From Halobacillus massiliensis (GTDB lineage: Bacteria; Bacillota; Bacilli; Bacillales; Halobacillaceae), in contig NZ_LT800499.1 of assembly GCF_900166625.1 (NCBI RefSeq), positions 478,651 to 542,650 of the forward strand: DNA of 64,000 nucleotides, given 5' to 3'. A model generated the notes under the pieces. It saw only the letters and a list, made by a program, of their open reading frames with translations, did not search any database and was not told where the DNA came from. Made by a program: the position numbers and the translations under genes. Positions 43,003 to 51,924 of the stretch are shown in pieces. Positions within the stretch are counted from its first letter, which is position 1, and each line of letters begins with the position of its first letter.

Positions 43003-44208
43003 TTGACTACGAAACGAGCGAGATTATGGACTTGGAGTTTTATGAATGTCTGGATTAGTAATTTCTTTATTTTTCTTGTATTTTATCTTTTGTTTGTGAC
43101 GATGCCCATTTATATTATGAAAGGTATTGGCGGAGGAGAAGGAGCCGCAGGACTTGTAATTACGGTATTTTTGCTGGCAGCGATTTTAATTCGTCCTCTG
43201 TCAGGCCATTGGGTGGAAACAATTGGACGAATACCGGTATTATACACATCGATTATTATATTTTTCATCAGTTCCGGACTGTATATGGTGACAGAGTCAC
43301 TGCCGCTTCTGCTAGCGATTCGGTTTTTACACGGCGTTGGTTTTGGAATGGCCACGACTGTTTTAGGAGCCCTGGCAGCTGATGTAGTACCAGATCAAAG
43401 AAAAGGGGAAGGCATGGGGTATTTTGCGATGTCCATGAACTTCGCTATGGTTGTAGGTCCCTTTTTAGGATTAACCCTTATCCAAAACTTCAGCTATTCT
43501 GTAATGTTTATAAGCTGTCTAGTGGCTTCGGGCATTGCTTTAATCACCGGAGGATTACTAAGGAATTCTGAAGTGAAAGAAAAGGGATCGTTTGATAGAG
43601 AAAGCATGGTGCCAAAGGTAAGTGGATTGTTTGAAAAGGAAGTCATCCCGATTGCCATCACAGGAGCGATCGTTGCCCTTGCTTACGCAGCTGTCCTTTC
43701 ATTTGTGTCTGTCTATGCAGAAGGACTCGGTTTGGAAGAATCAGCAAGCTACTTTTTTATGGTTTATGCGATTGTCCTCTTATTATCAAGACCTTTTACC
43801 GGGAAATGGTTTGACCAATACGGAGAAAATGTCATCGTCATTCCATCCATTATCATCTTTGGTCTTGGCTTAGTCTTATTAAGTATGGCTTCTTCACCAG
43901 TAACATTACTGGCAGCCGGCGGCTTAATCGGTTTAGGGTGGGGGACAATGGTACCGTGTATGCAGACAATCGCTCTAAAAAAAGTACCGGAGCGTGCAGG
44001 ATCGGCTACAGCTACCTTCTTTACTATATTTGATACCGGGGTAGGAATGGGGTCCTATATCGTTGGTTTGGCAGCTGCCGGAATCGGCTTCTCTTCTCTT
44101 TACTTTTACAGTTCATTCATTGTATTTGCTGCTGTCTTTCTATATTTTGCTCTTCATGGCAGAAGGGTTAAAGCTAATCAGCAGAAAAGCTTACATTTAT
44201 CTTCTTAA
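43003..44208 (+). CDS. MFS efflux transporter cotranscribed with MarR
   Basis: A 401-aa protein with twelve hydrophobic segments. The loop 2-3 signature is degenerate (RPLSGHWVETIGRIP). FLHGVGFGMATTVLGALAAD, then VVPDQRKGEGMGYF (about residues 107-140), is typical of DHA1 exporters such as YwoG. It starts with TTG behind AAGGAGG, directly after the MarR stop, so both come from one transcript. A large structured hairpin follows. Confidence 0.85.
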   Translation: MTTKRARLWTWSFMNVWISNFFIFLVFYLLFVTMPIYIMKGIGGGEGAAGLVITVFLLAAILIRPLSGHWVETIGRIPVLYTSIIIFFISSGLYMVTESLPLLLAIRFLHGVGFGMATTVLGALAADVVPDQRKGEGMGYFAMSMNFAMVVGPFLGLTLIQNFSYSVMFISCLVASGIALITGGLLRNSEVKEKGSFDRESMVPKVSGLFEKEVIPIAITGAIVALAYAAVLSFVSVYAEGLGLEESASYFFMVYAIVLLLSRPFTGKWFDQYGENVIVIPSIIIFGLGLVLLSMASSPVTLLAAGGLIGLGWGTMVPCMQTIALKKVPERAGSATATFFTIFDTGVGMGSYIVGLAAAGIGFSSLYFYSSFIVFAAVFLYFALHGRRVKANQQKSLHLSS

Positions 44209-44221
44209 AGAAAGAAAAGCC

Positions 44222-44287
44222 AGCCTCCTGACGGTATAGCCACAGAGACCTCACTCTGATGTACTATTCCGCTGGAGGCTTTTTTGA
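44222..44287 (+). terminator. Long multi-stem terminator hairpin
   Basis: Three nested stems: AGCCTCC (44222-44228) with GGAGGCT (44274-44280), CGGTATAG (44232-44239) with CTATTCCG (44264-44271, one T-T mismatch), and CAGAG (44243-44247) with CTCTG (44254-44258). TTTTTT follows. It ends the MarR-MFS transcript but is much larger than a normal terminator and could be a stable RNA. Confidence 0.7.
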
Positions 44288-44335
44288 TTCTAACTGAAAG
44301 GAGAAGACAGTTTCGTTTACCTTGATATAAAAAAC

Positions 44336-44810
44336 GGGCCAGGGGGAAACAGCTCGCTTTCCATGGGCGAACGGTGAGCTTCCTCGAGCTTTTAGCCCTC
44401 TGGAATTTCACCTTGTTCTATCCTCCCAAACGTCGTTTCCCCTGGCCCTTTATCATTCTTTAGAGTAAAGGAACATTAACGTAAGAGGCTAAAGGTAGAG
44501 GATTTTTCTCCAAACATAGTGTTCTGTTTATACCATCAACGGTAAAGAGGCTGGGGAATGGCGAGACTCCTGCAGGGAGATAGAGCCATGGTGAGATCCG
44601 CGAGAGGAACGAGCTAGCTCACCGGCTCCCCGCGGAAAGCGAGTTATTTCCCAGCTGCTTTTCGCTAAACATGATAAACGGCACAGTCTTATCCTACTCT
44701 TAAAGTCAGAGTAGGGGAACTGACGAATTGCTGCAAGGAGAAAGGAGCCAAAGGTAAGATCCGCGAGCTCACCGGATCCATTGGAAAGTGAGCGAGTCCA
44801 GCCCTTTTTT
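44336..44810. repeat. Composite intergenic repeat, locus 3 (B3, IR, A4, A5)
   Basis: B3 is reversed (44336-44448; ends GGGCCAGGGGGAAAC/GTTTCCCCTGGCCC). The IR module is AAAGGAACA (44467) to TGTTCTGTT (44528), slightly decayed. A4 is forward (44549-44656). A5 is a decayed A copy with an internal deletion (44712-44803). The order matches locus 1, including a second A copy after the first. The rest of the gap to 44925 holds no gene that I can see. Confidence 0.85.
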
Positions 44811-44925
44811 CTTGCTGCATTAAATCGAAGTTTTCCAGATTAGAAAAAGATGTCCTCATTTTTTACTTTTTGCACTCCTTTCCTAGCAGGCCTTCGCATA
44901 GGATGATAGGGAAGGAGGTATCCTG

Positions 44926-46104
44926 ATGAACTATCGATCAGATTCAAAATATATTCACGGCCGTCAGGCTTCCAGCTATCATGGGAGTCTGTCCGTCCCT
45001 ATCTTTCAAACATCCACTTTCTCATTCCCTGAGGGGGAAGAAGGCGCCCGCAGGTTTGCTGGCGAAACAGATGGCTATATTTATTCTCGCCTAGGTAATC
45101 CAACTGTCCAGGCATTAGAAGACAGGATTGCTGCAGTGGAAGGTGGCGAAAAAGGTCTTGCTTTCGCCTCTGGTATGGCTGCTATCTCTGCAGTATTAAC
45201 GGCACTTACAAAAACGGGGGATCATATTCTCTGTACAAATGGAATTTACGGATGTACGTATGGTCTTTTGCAGCTGATGGAAGAAAAATATCAAATTACT
45301 TCTTCTTTTTGCGAGATGAGGACAGCAGAACAATTACGACTGATGATTCAGCCGAATACTTCCTGCCTGTTTATAGAAACGCCGATAAATCCAACAATGC
45401 GTATCATTGATCTTGAAATGGTGGTTAAAGTGGCTAAAGAGCAGGGAATTCCTGTGGTGGTAGATAATACCTTTTCGTCTCCGTATTTACAGCAGCCTCT
45501 TATGCTTGGATGTGATATCGTCGTCCACAGTGCAACCAAATATTTATGCGGGCATGGAGATGTGGTCGGCGGCCTCGCAGTTGGAAAAGAAGAGTTTATG
45601 AAGAACCTTGCGGCTACCGTTCAGAAAGATATAGGTGGCATCATGGCCCCTTTTGATGCCTGGCTGCTTCTTCGAGGGATGAAGACATTGCCTGTCCGGA
45701 TGGAGAGACATAGCGAAAATGCCGAGAAAATAATGAAAAAATTAAAAGAACATCCTGCCGTAAATGCTGTCTATTACCCTGGAGATGAAAACCATCCTGA
45801 ACGCAAGATCATCCAGAAACAAATGAAAAGCGGCGGAGGAGTTATTTCTTTTTCCATTAAAGGCGATATAAGAGCTGTTATGGGCTTCATTAATCAGTTG
45901 AAATTGATCCGGATAGCTGTTAGTCTGGGAGACGCTGAAACACTAATTCAGCACCCGGCCACAATGACCCATTCCCTGATCCCTAAGTTAGAAAGGGATA
46001 AGATGGGGATTGATGAGTCATTGATCAGACTTTCTATAGGTTTAGAGAACTGGGAAGATATATGGGAAGATCTGCTGCAGGCTCTCCATATATTGGATGC
46101 CTAG
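44926..46104 (+). CDS. Methionine gamma-lyase
   Basis: A 392-aa PLP enzyme of the Cys/Met-metabolism family. The PLP lysine is K205 (HSATKYLCGHGD). Y108 and C110 in GIYGCTYGLL match the Tyr-Gly-Cys-Thr signature of methionine gamma-lyases; most cystathionine lyases lack that cysteine. IFQTSTFSFPEGEEGARRFA and YIYSRLGNPT also fit. The reaction would release methanethiol, ammonia and 2-oxobutyrate from methionine. Cystathionine gamma-lyase remains possible. AAGGAGG precedes the ATG. It is a single gene with no S-box upstream. Confidence 0.82.
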   Translation: MNYRSDSKYIHGRQASSYHGSLSVPIFQTSTFSFPEGEEGARRFAGETDGYIYSRLGNPTVQALEDRIAAVEGGEKGLAFASGMAAISAVLTALTKTGDHILCTNGIYGCTYGLLQLMEEKYQITSSFCEMRTAEQLRLMIQPNTSCLFIETPINPTMRIIDLEMVVKVAKEQGIPVVVDNTFSSPYLQQPLMLGCDIVVHSATKYLCGHGDVVGGLAVGKEEFMKNLAATVQKDIGGIMAPFDAWLLLRGMKTLPVRMERHSENAEKIMKKLKEHPAVNAVYYPGDENHPERKIIQKQMKSGGGVISFSIKGDIRAVMGFINQLKLIRIAVSLGDAETLIQHPATMTHSLIPKLERDKMGIDESLIRLSIGLENWEDIWEDLLQALHILDA

Positions 46105-46219
46105 TCATAGACCCATATGGCTGGATGTTCTATCCGGCCTTACATATAATTAGGTTTACAGGTGATTAATAAGGGAATCTGAAAAATACCAACAGCTTGA
46201 TAGAAAGGAAGAATTTTGT

Positions 46220-46717
46220 ATGTTAAAAAAACTATTTGGCGGTAATAAAAATGTAGAAGAAAACCTGGTAGCCCCGCTTAGCGGGAAAGTTGTTTCCTTA
46301 GATGAAGTTCCAGATCCGGTATTTAGTCAGCGTATGATGGGAGACGGTGTGGCTATTCAGCCTGATAATGGAAAAGTAGTGAGCCCTGTTGATGGTGAGA
46401 TCGTTCAGCTGTTCCCGACGAACCATGCCGTGGGTATTAAGACAAAATCTGGTGTGGAAGTACTCGTTCACATTGGTCTCGAAACAGTTTCTATGGAAGG
46501 GGAAGGTTTTGAAGGCCACATTACAACCGGAGATAAAGTAAAAGCTGGTGATCATCTAATTACTTTTGATACAGCATTGGTTGAAGAAAAAGCCAAGAGT
46601 ACAATTACTCCTGTGGTGATTACAAATTACGACGATATCGTAGAAAACTTTGAGCCTTCCTACAGCGATTCTGTACAGGCTGGAGAGACAAGCATCATCA
46701 CTCTGAAAACAAAATAA
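46220..46717 (+). CDS. Stand-alone PTS EIIA (glucose family)
   Basis: A 165-aa soluble phosphocarrier. VVAPLSG-type start (ENLVAPLSGKVVSLDEVPDP), VFSQRMMGDGVAI, and the active-site histidines H69 (TNHAVGIKT) and H84 (VLVHIGLETV); H84 carries the phosphate. It would pass phosphate from HPr to EIIB domains without their own EIIA, such as TreP in this window and sucrose permeases. AAAGGAAG precedes the ATG. Sucrose-6-phosphate hydrolase follows after a hairpin. In B. subtilis this domain is fused to PtsG; a free protein recalls Crr of enteric bacteria. Confidence 0.9.
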   Translation: MLKKLFGGNKNVEENLVAPLSGKVVSLDEVPDPVFSQRMMGDGVAIQPDNGKVVSPVDGEIVQLFPTNHAVGIKTKSGVEVLVHIGLETVSMEGEGFEGHITTGDKVKAGDHLITFDTALVEEKAKSTITPVVITNYDDIVENFEPSYSDSVQAGETSIITLKTK

Positions 46718-46732
46718 TGGAAACTTGAACCT

Positions 46733-46771
46733 GCTAAAAGAACCTGACGTTATTCGTTAGGTTCTTTTAGC
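46733..46771 (+). terminator. Intercistronic hairpin between EIIA and sacA
   Basis: GCTAAAAGAACCTGAC pairs with GTTAGGTTCTTTTAGC with one mismatch. There is no T tract after the stem, so partial termination or mRNA processing is possible. Confidence 0.6.
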
Positions 46772-46790
46772 ATATCGAACAGGAGGTTTT

Positions 46791-48272
46791 ATGTTGAACA
46801 ATGAGGAACTTCTGCGACAGCAGGTAAAAGAAGAAGTGCTTGCAAAGGAGAAAACTGTAAAAAACGACCCCTACCGGTTATCCTTTCACCTTATGCCGCC
46901 AGCCGGTTTGTTAAATGATCCTAATGGGCTTGTTCACTGGCGGGGCGAGTATCATGTGTTTTATCAGTGGATGCCTTTTAAAACAGGTCATGGTGAAAAA
47001 TTCTGGGGACACTACATAACGGAAGACTTTGTTAAATGGCGCCATGAGCGGCTCGCTTTAACTCCTTCAGAATGGTTTGATAAAGATGGCTGTTATTCAG
47101 GCAGTGCCGTTATTGTGGAAGATCAGCTTTATTTGTTTTACACGGGAAACGTTATTCAAGATAATGGCAAACAGGAAGAATATCAGTGCCTTGCCATTTC
47201 AGAGGACGGTATCCATTTTCATAAGCAAGGACCTGTCCTTTCCATTCCAGACGGTTTTCAAATCGCTGACTTCCGTGATCCTAAAGTATGGAAGAAAGAC
47301 GGTACATGGTATATGGTGGTTGGTGGTAAAACAGATAAAGAAGAAGGAAAAGTGCTTTTATTTAAATCCGAAAGCCTGAAAGAATGGGATTTTCTTGGCC
47401 CGATTGCCGGTTCATATGAAAATGGTTTAAAAGATTTCGGTTACATGTGGGAATGTCCGGACATGTTTACATTAGACGGCCAAGATATTTTAATCGTTTC
47501 GCCTCAGGGCCTGGAGGCAGATGGGATGGATTTTGCCAACACCTATCAAAGCGGCTACTTTGCCGGTGAACTAAACGAACAGAATGCCGTGTTTACACAT
47601 GGATCATTTAAAGAATTGGACCGTGGTTTTGAATTTTACGCCCCCCAGACATTTAGAGATGAAAAAGATCGGCGGATTCTAATTGGCTGGATGGGGGTGC
47701 CTGATCAATTTGAACAAGCTCATCCAACGGTTCAGAATCACTGGATTCACGCCCTCACCATTCCTAGAGAATTAAAGTGGAATGGCCGCCAGATTATCCA
47801 GGAGCCATTAAGCGAGCTGGAGACTATGAGGGAAGCCGTGCTTCTTCATTCAGAAATATCGATTGAAAATGATCAAAACGCTGTCCGAGGCATTAGCGGT
47901 CGTCCGGTAGAACTGCGAGTAGAAGTCGAAGAGTTAAACGATCAGTTTGCGATAGAATTTTTCCATTATGTTTCCCTTAGCTATACGAAAAACGATTCTA
48001 TTCTCACATTATCCCGCCCTCATTTAGAAGATAAAACGAAGACAGAGTTCCGACGCGTAAAGCTGGACAACGGGCTGCGGAGCTTAAGAATTTTTATTGA
48101 TACATCTTCGCTTGAGATTTTTGTAAATGATGGAGAAGAGACATTTACCTCTAGGATATATCCCGACACTGAGGACCCGGACATTCTTTTTACTTCCCTT
48201 GGAAAAACAGTTTTTTCTGTGGAACAGTGGAGGATTACAGGGTATCAAATGGAAGCAATAGGGGACGCCTAA
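46791..48272 (+). CDS. sacA: Sucrose-6-phosphate hydrolase (GH32)
   Basis: A 493-aa cytosolic enzyme that splits sucrose 6-phosphate into glucose 6-phosphate and fructose. GH32 residues: nucleophile D43 (LLNDPNGL), transition-state Asp in DFRDPKVW (about residue 166) and acid/base Glu in MWECPDM (about residue 223). The five-bladed propeller is followed by a beta-sandwich (from about residue 345). No signal peptide, which favours the intracellular phosphate-cleaving enzyme over secreted invertase. The sucrose permease is not in the window. AGGAGG precedes the ATG. Confidence 0.9.
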   Translation: MLNNEELLRQQVKEEVLAKEKTVKNDPYRLSFHLMPPAGLLNDPNGLVHWRGEYHVFYQWMPFKTGHGEKFWGHYITEDFVKWRHERLALTPSEWFDKDGCYSGSAVIVEDQLYLFYTGNVIQDNGKQEEYQCLAISEDGIHFHKQGPVLSIPDGFQIADFRDPKVWKKDGTWYMVVGGKTDKEEGKVLLFKSESLKEWDFLGPIAGSYENGLKDFGYMWECPDMFTLDGQDILIVSPQGLEADGMDFANTYQSGYFAGELNEQNAVFTHGSFKELDRGFEFYAPQTFRDEKDRRILIGWMGVPDQFEQAHPTVQNHWIHALTIPRELKWNGRQIIQEPLSELETMREAVLLHSEISIENDQNAVRGISGRPVELRVEVEELNDQFAIEFFHYVSLSYTKNDSILTLSRPHLEDKTKTEFRRVKLDNGLRSLRIFIDTSSLEIFVNDGEETFTSRIYPDTEDPDILFTSLGKTVFSVEQWRITGYQMEAIGDA

Positions 48273-48291
48273 ACAAGGCGTCTTTTTTTTA
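48264..48291 (+). terminator. sacA terminator
   Basis: GACGCCT (48264-48270) pairs with AGGCGTC (48276-48282), then eight T. The stem overlaps the stop codon. Confidence 0.85.
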
Positions 48292-48343
48292 GTTAATATG
48301 TTAAAATAATGAGACCTTATAATTTGTATGAAGGAGTCATAAT

Positions 48344-48880
48344 ATGCGGGATTCTAAGTTAAAAGCCAGTGATAGAAGGGAAAAGATACTAAATTTATTA
48401 AAAGAAAGGTCGGAACCAATTACCGGAGGGACACTAGCTGAACAGATGAATGTGACAAGACAGGTAATTGTTGGGGATGTCTCTCTTCTTAAAGCGAGTG
48501 GAGAGCCAATTATGGCTACAAGCCAGGGATATATTTATATGGCAGAAACGAGAGATCAGCTCCTTTTTAAAAAAACTATTGTCGTTCAGCATACGGCTGA
48601 ACAGACAGAAGAGGAGCTCAATATACTGGTAGATCACGGTGTCCATGTTCTTGATGTACTGATTGAACATCCTGTGTACGGTGATTTAAAAGCAAGGCTT
48701 GAAATTGCAAGCCGCAAAGACGTCAAGAGTTTCCTCGACAGAATTGCTTCCTCTAAAGCTGCTTATCTGTTGGAGCTGACAGAAGGAATTCATTCCCATA
48801 CAATCGCAGCAGCCGATGAAGACCATTTGGAAGAAGCCTTGAAGGCGCTTAGAGATAAAGGAATTCTGTTTGAATCCTGA
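48344..48880 (+). CDS. niaR: NiaR, nicotinate-responsive repressor of NAD synthesis
   Basis: A 178-aa repressor. Residues 8-65 form an HTH_11 winged helix (RREKILNLLKERSEPITGGT, then LAEQMNVTRQVIVGDVSLLK). Residues 75-175 form the 3H domain with conserved histidines in VVQHTAEQTEEE, VLIEHPVYGDL and GIHSHTIAA, which bind metal and nicotinic acid. NiaR represses NAD biosynthesis and niacin uptake genes. AAGGAG precedes the ATG. The nicotinamidase-like gene at the window start is a plausible member of the same pathway. Confidence 0.9.
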   Translation: MRDSKLKASDRREKILNLLKERSEPITGGTLAEQMNVTRQVIVGDVSLLKASGEPIMATSQGYIYMAETRDQLLFKKTIVVQHTAEQTEEELNILVDHGVHVLDVLIEHPVYGDLKARLEIASRKDVKSFLDRIASSKAAYLLELTEGIHSHTIAAADEDHLEEALKALRDKGILFES

Positions 48881-48943
48881 ATTAAAGGGAAATCTTTTAA
48901 ACATATCTCCATACAGAAGTCGTAAGTAAAGGGTGTGACCGAG

Positions 48944-50404
48944 TTGGACATTATTCCATATGTAAATTTTATTCCTTATATATTTAGTACCATTATTGTA
49001 TTAAACGTTCTACTTGCACTAGCGGTCATATTCCTCGAGCGTAGAGATGCCAGCTCAACATGGGCATGGCTGATGGTTCTTTTATTTCTTCCGGTCGCAG
49101 GATTTATCTTATACTTAATCTTTGGACGGCGTTTAAGTCATAAAGAAATCTTTACATGGGATAAGAAGAGCCGGCTGGGACTTCTTACAGCAGTACAGGA
49201 GCAGCTGCGCAGTATCAAAGAGCAGACGCTAAAAGTGGAAAACGAAGCCATCGTCCCATACGAAGATTTAATTTTCATGCATTTGAAAAATAACGATGCG
49301 CTCCTGACACAGGATAATGAAGTTGAAGTTTTTACCGACGGTCAAAAGAAATTCCATGCTCTCCTTGAAGATATCGAGAACGCAGAGGACCATGTTCATC
49401 TGCTTTATTATATCGTCCGTGATGATCAGCTTGGCCGGCGCCTCGCTGATGTACTGATTGAAAAAGCAAAACAAAACGTAGAAGTTAAACTTTTATATGA
49501 TGATATGGGTTCTCGCAGCCTGAAACGGAAATTCGTTAGAGAACTTAAGGAAGCAGGAGCACAAGTGGAATCCTTCTTTCCGCCGCTCATCCCTAAGCTC
49601 AATATGAAAATTAATTATCGTAACCACCGTAAGCTGGCTATCATTGACGGTAAAATTGGCTATATTGGCGGATTTAATATTGGAGATGAATATCTCGGCT
49701 TTAATAAACGCTTCGGTTACTGGCGGGACACCCACCTTCGTGTAAGAGGAGGAGCTGTAAGTAACATGCAGACCCGGTTTATTCTTGACTGGAACCAGGC
49801 CTCCCACGATGATATACATTACCAGGAGCGTTACTTCCAGGCCGAAGCAAATGGCAATGTAGCGATGCAAATTGTGTCAAGCGGTCCTGATTCGGAATGG
49901 GAACAAATTAAACAAGGCTATATAAAAATGATTCTATCGGCTAAAGAATATGTATATATACAAACCCCTTATTTCATTCCGGATGACAGCCTGCTGGATG
50001 CCGTAAGAATTGCCGTTCTATCAGGTGTCGATGTTCGGATAATGATTCCTAAAATGCCGGACCATCCGTTTGTTTACTGGGCTACGTTTTCAAACGTCGG
50101 GGAACTGCTGAAAGCGGGGGCTACCGTTTATATATATCAAAAAGGTTTTCTCCACGCTAAAACAATCGTCGTTGACGGTAATATTGCCTCTGTCGGAACA
50201 GCCAATATTGACGTGCGAAGCTTCAGTCTTAACTTTGAAGTAAATGCCTTCTTATATCACCCGCAAATCGCGAATGAGCTTACTGATCGTTTTCAGGAAG
50301 ATATCGTAGATTCAACGGAACTGACTTATAAATTATATAAAAAGCGGTCTCTGTGGATTCGATTCAAAGAAGCTATTGCACGGCTATTGTCGCCGATCTT
50401 ATAA
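48944..50404 (+). CDS. Cardiolipin synthase
   Basis: A 486-aa membrane enzyme that joins two phosphatidylglycerol molecules into cardiolipin. Two N-terminal membrane segments (about residues 6-30 and 40-62) lead into two phospholipase-D HKD motifs: NHRKLAIIDGKIGYIGGFNI (about residues 225-244) and HAKTIVVDGNIASVGTANID (about residues 404-423). Length is usual for ClsA. The start is uncertain: TTG 48944 has AAAGGG at fair distance, while GTG 48935 is too close to it. Confidence 0.9.
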   Translation: MDIIPYVNFIPYIFSTIIVLNVLLALAVIFLERRDASSTWAWLMVLLFLPVAGFILYLIFGRRLSHKEIFTWDKKSRLGLLTAVQEQLRSIKEQTLKVENEAIVPYEDLIFMHLKNNDALLTQDNEVEVFTDGQKKFHALLEDIENAEDHVHLLYYIVRDDQLGRRLADVLIEKAKQNVEVKLLYDDMGSRSLKRKFVRELKEAGAQVESFFPPLIPKLNMKINYRNHRKLAIIDGKIGYIGGFNIGDEYLGFNKRFGYWRDTHLRVRGGAVSNMQTRFILDWNQASHDDIHYQERYFQAEANGNVAMQIVSSGPDSEWEQIKQGYIKMILSAKEYVYIQTPYFIPDDSLLDAVRIAVLSGVDVRIMIPKMPDHPFVYWATFSNVGELLKAGATVYIYQKGFLHAKTIVVDGNIASVGTANIDVRSFSLNFEVNAFLYHPQIANELTDRFQEDIVDSTELTYKLYKKRSLWIRFKEAIARLLSPIL

Positions 50405-50407
50405 AAG

Positions 50408-50440
50408 AACTGTCTCTATTATGGAGGCAGTTTTTTTTAT
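50408..50440 (+). terminator. Cardiolipin synthase terminator
   Basis: AACTGTCTC pairs with GAGGCAGTT with one wobble, followed by eight T. Confidence 0.8.
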
Positions 50441-50456
50441 TAGATGAAATTGCAAG

Positions 50457-50705
50457 CGGGGTGGAAAGAGCGGAGAGAAGGGCCGAAAGGGAGAGGAGAA
50501 GCGTCGAAAGATCGGAGAGAAGAGCTGAAAGCGAGCGAGGAAACGTCGAAAGAAGGGAGATACACTGAAAGGGAGAGGAGAAGCGCCGAAAGATCGGAGA
50601 AAAGGGCCGAAAGCGGGCGTGGAAACGTCGAAAGAAGGGAGATGCGCCGAAAGGGAGAGGAGAAGCGTAGAAAGAGCAGAGAGAAGAGCCGAAAGCGAGC
50701 ACAGC
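50457..50705. repeat. Nested 82-bp minisatellite, purine-rich
   Basis: GAAAGGGAGAGGAGAAGCG recurs at 50485, 50567 and 50649, exactly 82 bp apart, for about three copies. Each 82-bp unit is four diverged sub-units of 20-21 bp, roughly YGAAAG-N-GAG-N-GGAGAARCG. The plus strand is almost all A and G. Several open frames exist on both strands only because stop codons are rare in this composition; the period is not a multiple of three, so coding is unlikely. It lies between the cardiolipin synthase and htrB-like terminators. No further gene lies in this gap. Confidence 0.88.
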
Positions 50706-50721
50706 ACACCGCCAAATGACC

Positions 50722-50753
50722 GCAAAAAAAAGAGTGCCCCATTCAGGGCACTC
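50722..50753 (-). terminator. htrB terminator
   Basis: On the minus strand GAGTGCCC (50753-50746) pairs with GGGCACTC (50739-50732), then eight T (50731-50724). Confidence 0.85.
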
Positions 50754-50775
50754 AAGAAAGAGAGGTATATGTTAA

Positions 50776-51924
50776 TTATTGGGAGGAAAGCTTGAGCGAA
50801 GCTTCCATTGGTTCACCATCACGGTAAACCGTTAATGTTACACTGTCACCTTCGTCAACATCCTTGTAAAGATATTGGCGGAGACTCATGGACGAATCAA
50901 TTTCTTGTCCGTCAATTTTCGTAATGACATCATATTTCTGCAATCCGGCATCAGCGGCTGGAGTGCCTTCTTCCACAGCACCGACTAGGACGCCTTGGGT
51001 TACGTCCTGCGGCAAGTTCAATTCCCCTTCCAGAACTGAACTAGGAATCTGGCTAACGTCCTGTAACTGGATGCCCATGTAAGGGCGAGTTACTTCTCCA
51101 TTTTTTTCTAAATCCTCAATGACTGGCTTTGCGGTTTCCATAGGGATCGAAAAGCCGATGCCTTCTACTTGGTCCTGGGCGATTTTCATAGAGTTAATCC
51201 CTATGACTTCGCCTTGTAAATTGATCAGCGCACCGCCGCTGTTTCCTGGGTTGATCGCGGCATCAGTCTGGAGCACTTCGGTTTGCCAATCGGGTATTTG
51301 GTCACCGTTAATATCTACGGGGATATTACGCTCCAGACCGCTGACAATTCCTTTGGTGGCTGATCCGGCGAATTCCATGCCAAGCGGGTTACCGATAGCT
51401 ATGGCTGTTTGACCAACCTGAATATCTCCAGGTGATCCTAGCTTAGCAACCTGTTCAACATGCTTGCCATCTATTTCTAAAACGGCCAGGTCTGTATAGG
51501 GGTCGCTTCCTTTCAATTTGGCTTTTGCTTTCGTTCCGTCATGTAAAACGACTTCAAGGGAGGAGGCATTTTTAATTACATGATGGTTTGTGACAACGAA
51601 AGCCTTACCGCCATCTTTCTTATAGATGACCCCGGATCCTGTACCGGCTTTTTCGCTACCTTGCATACCTTGTTGACTGTTAATGATGCCAACAACGGCT
51701 TCGGAGGTCTCATTGATGGCTTGAGTGACTTCTTCCTGGTCTTTTCCAAGATTCAGTTCATCAGCCTGGGCAGAGGGTTCGTTTGTACTAATGGAGATAT
51801 TGATTCCCCTCCATTGGAAAACTGCTGTAATCAAGAAAACCGCAATGATAGCTCCTAATACTGCATAAGCAAAGCCGGACCGTTTACGATTTTTTTTGAT
51901 GACTTGTTTTTCACCACTATTCAT
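50776..51924 (-). CDS. htrB: HtrA-type membrane serine protease
   Basis: A 382-aa surface protease with an N-terminal membrane anchor (about residues 18-40: FAYAVLGAIIAVFLITAVF). The catalytic triad is H115 (TNHHVI), D145 (YTDLAVL) and S229 (NPGNSGGAL). One PDZ domain fills residues 285-380 (GVLVGAVEEGTPAADAGLQK). It degrades misfolded exported proteins. It is divergent from cssRS, the exact arrangement of htrB in B. subtilis, so I name it htrB; htrA is a close paralogue. ATG 51924 is likely (AAAGGGG upstream), although TTG 51957 is open. Confidence 0.87.
   Translation of the reverse strand: MNSGEKQVIKKNRKRSGFAYAVLGAIIAVFLITAVFQWRGINISISTNEPSAQADELNLGKDQEEVTQAINETSEAVVGIINSQQGMQGSEKAGTGSGVIYKKDGGKAFVVTNHHVIKNASSLEVVLHDGTKAKAKLKGSDPYTDLAVLEIDGKHVEQVAKLGSPGDIQVGQTAIAIGNPLGMEFAGSATKGIVSGLERNIPVDINGDQIPDWQTEVLQTDAAINPGNSGGALINLQGEVIGINSMKIAQDQVEGIGFSIPMETAKPVIEDLEKNGEVTRPYMGIQLQDVSQIPSSVLEGELNLPQDVTQGVLVGAVEEGTPAADAGLQKYDVITKIDGQEIDSSMSLRQYLYKDVDEGDSVTLTVYRDGEPMEASLKLSSQ

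Noticed and set aside
46119..46139. Hairpin GGCTGGAT/ATCCGGCC after methionine gamma-lyase as a terminator
   Set aside because: Short stem with a wobble and no T tract; too weak to list.
50353..50755. Several open frames on both strands rich in Arg/Glu or in Phe/Ser
   Set aside because: Products of the stop-poor purine minisatellite. The 82-bp period shifts frame in every unit and the frames overlap two terminators.
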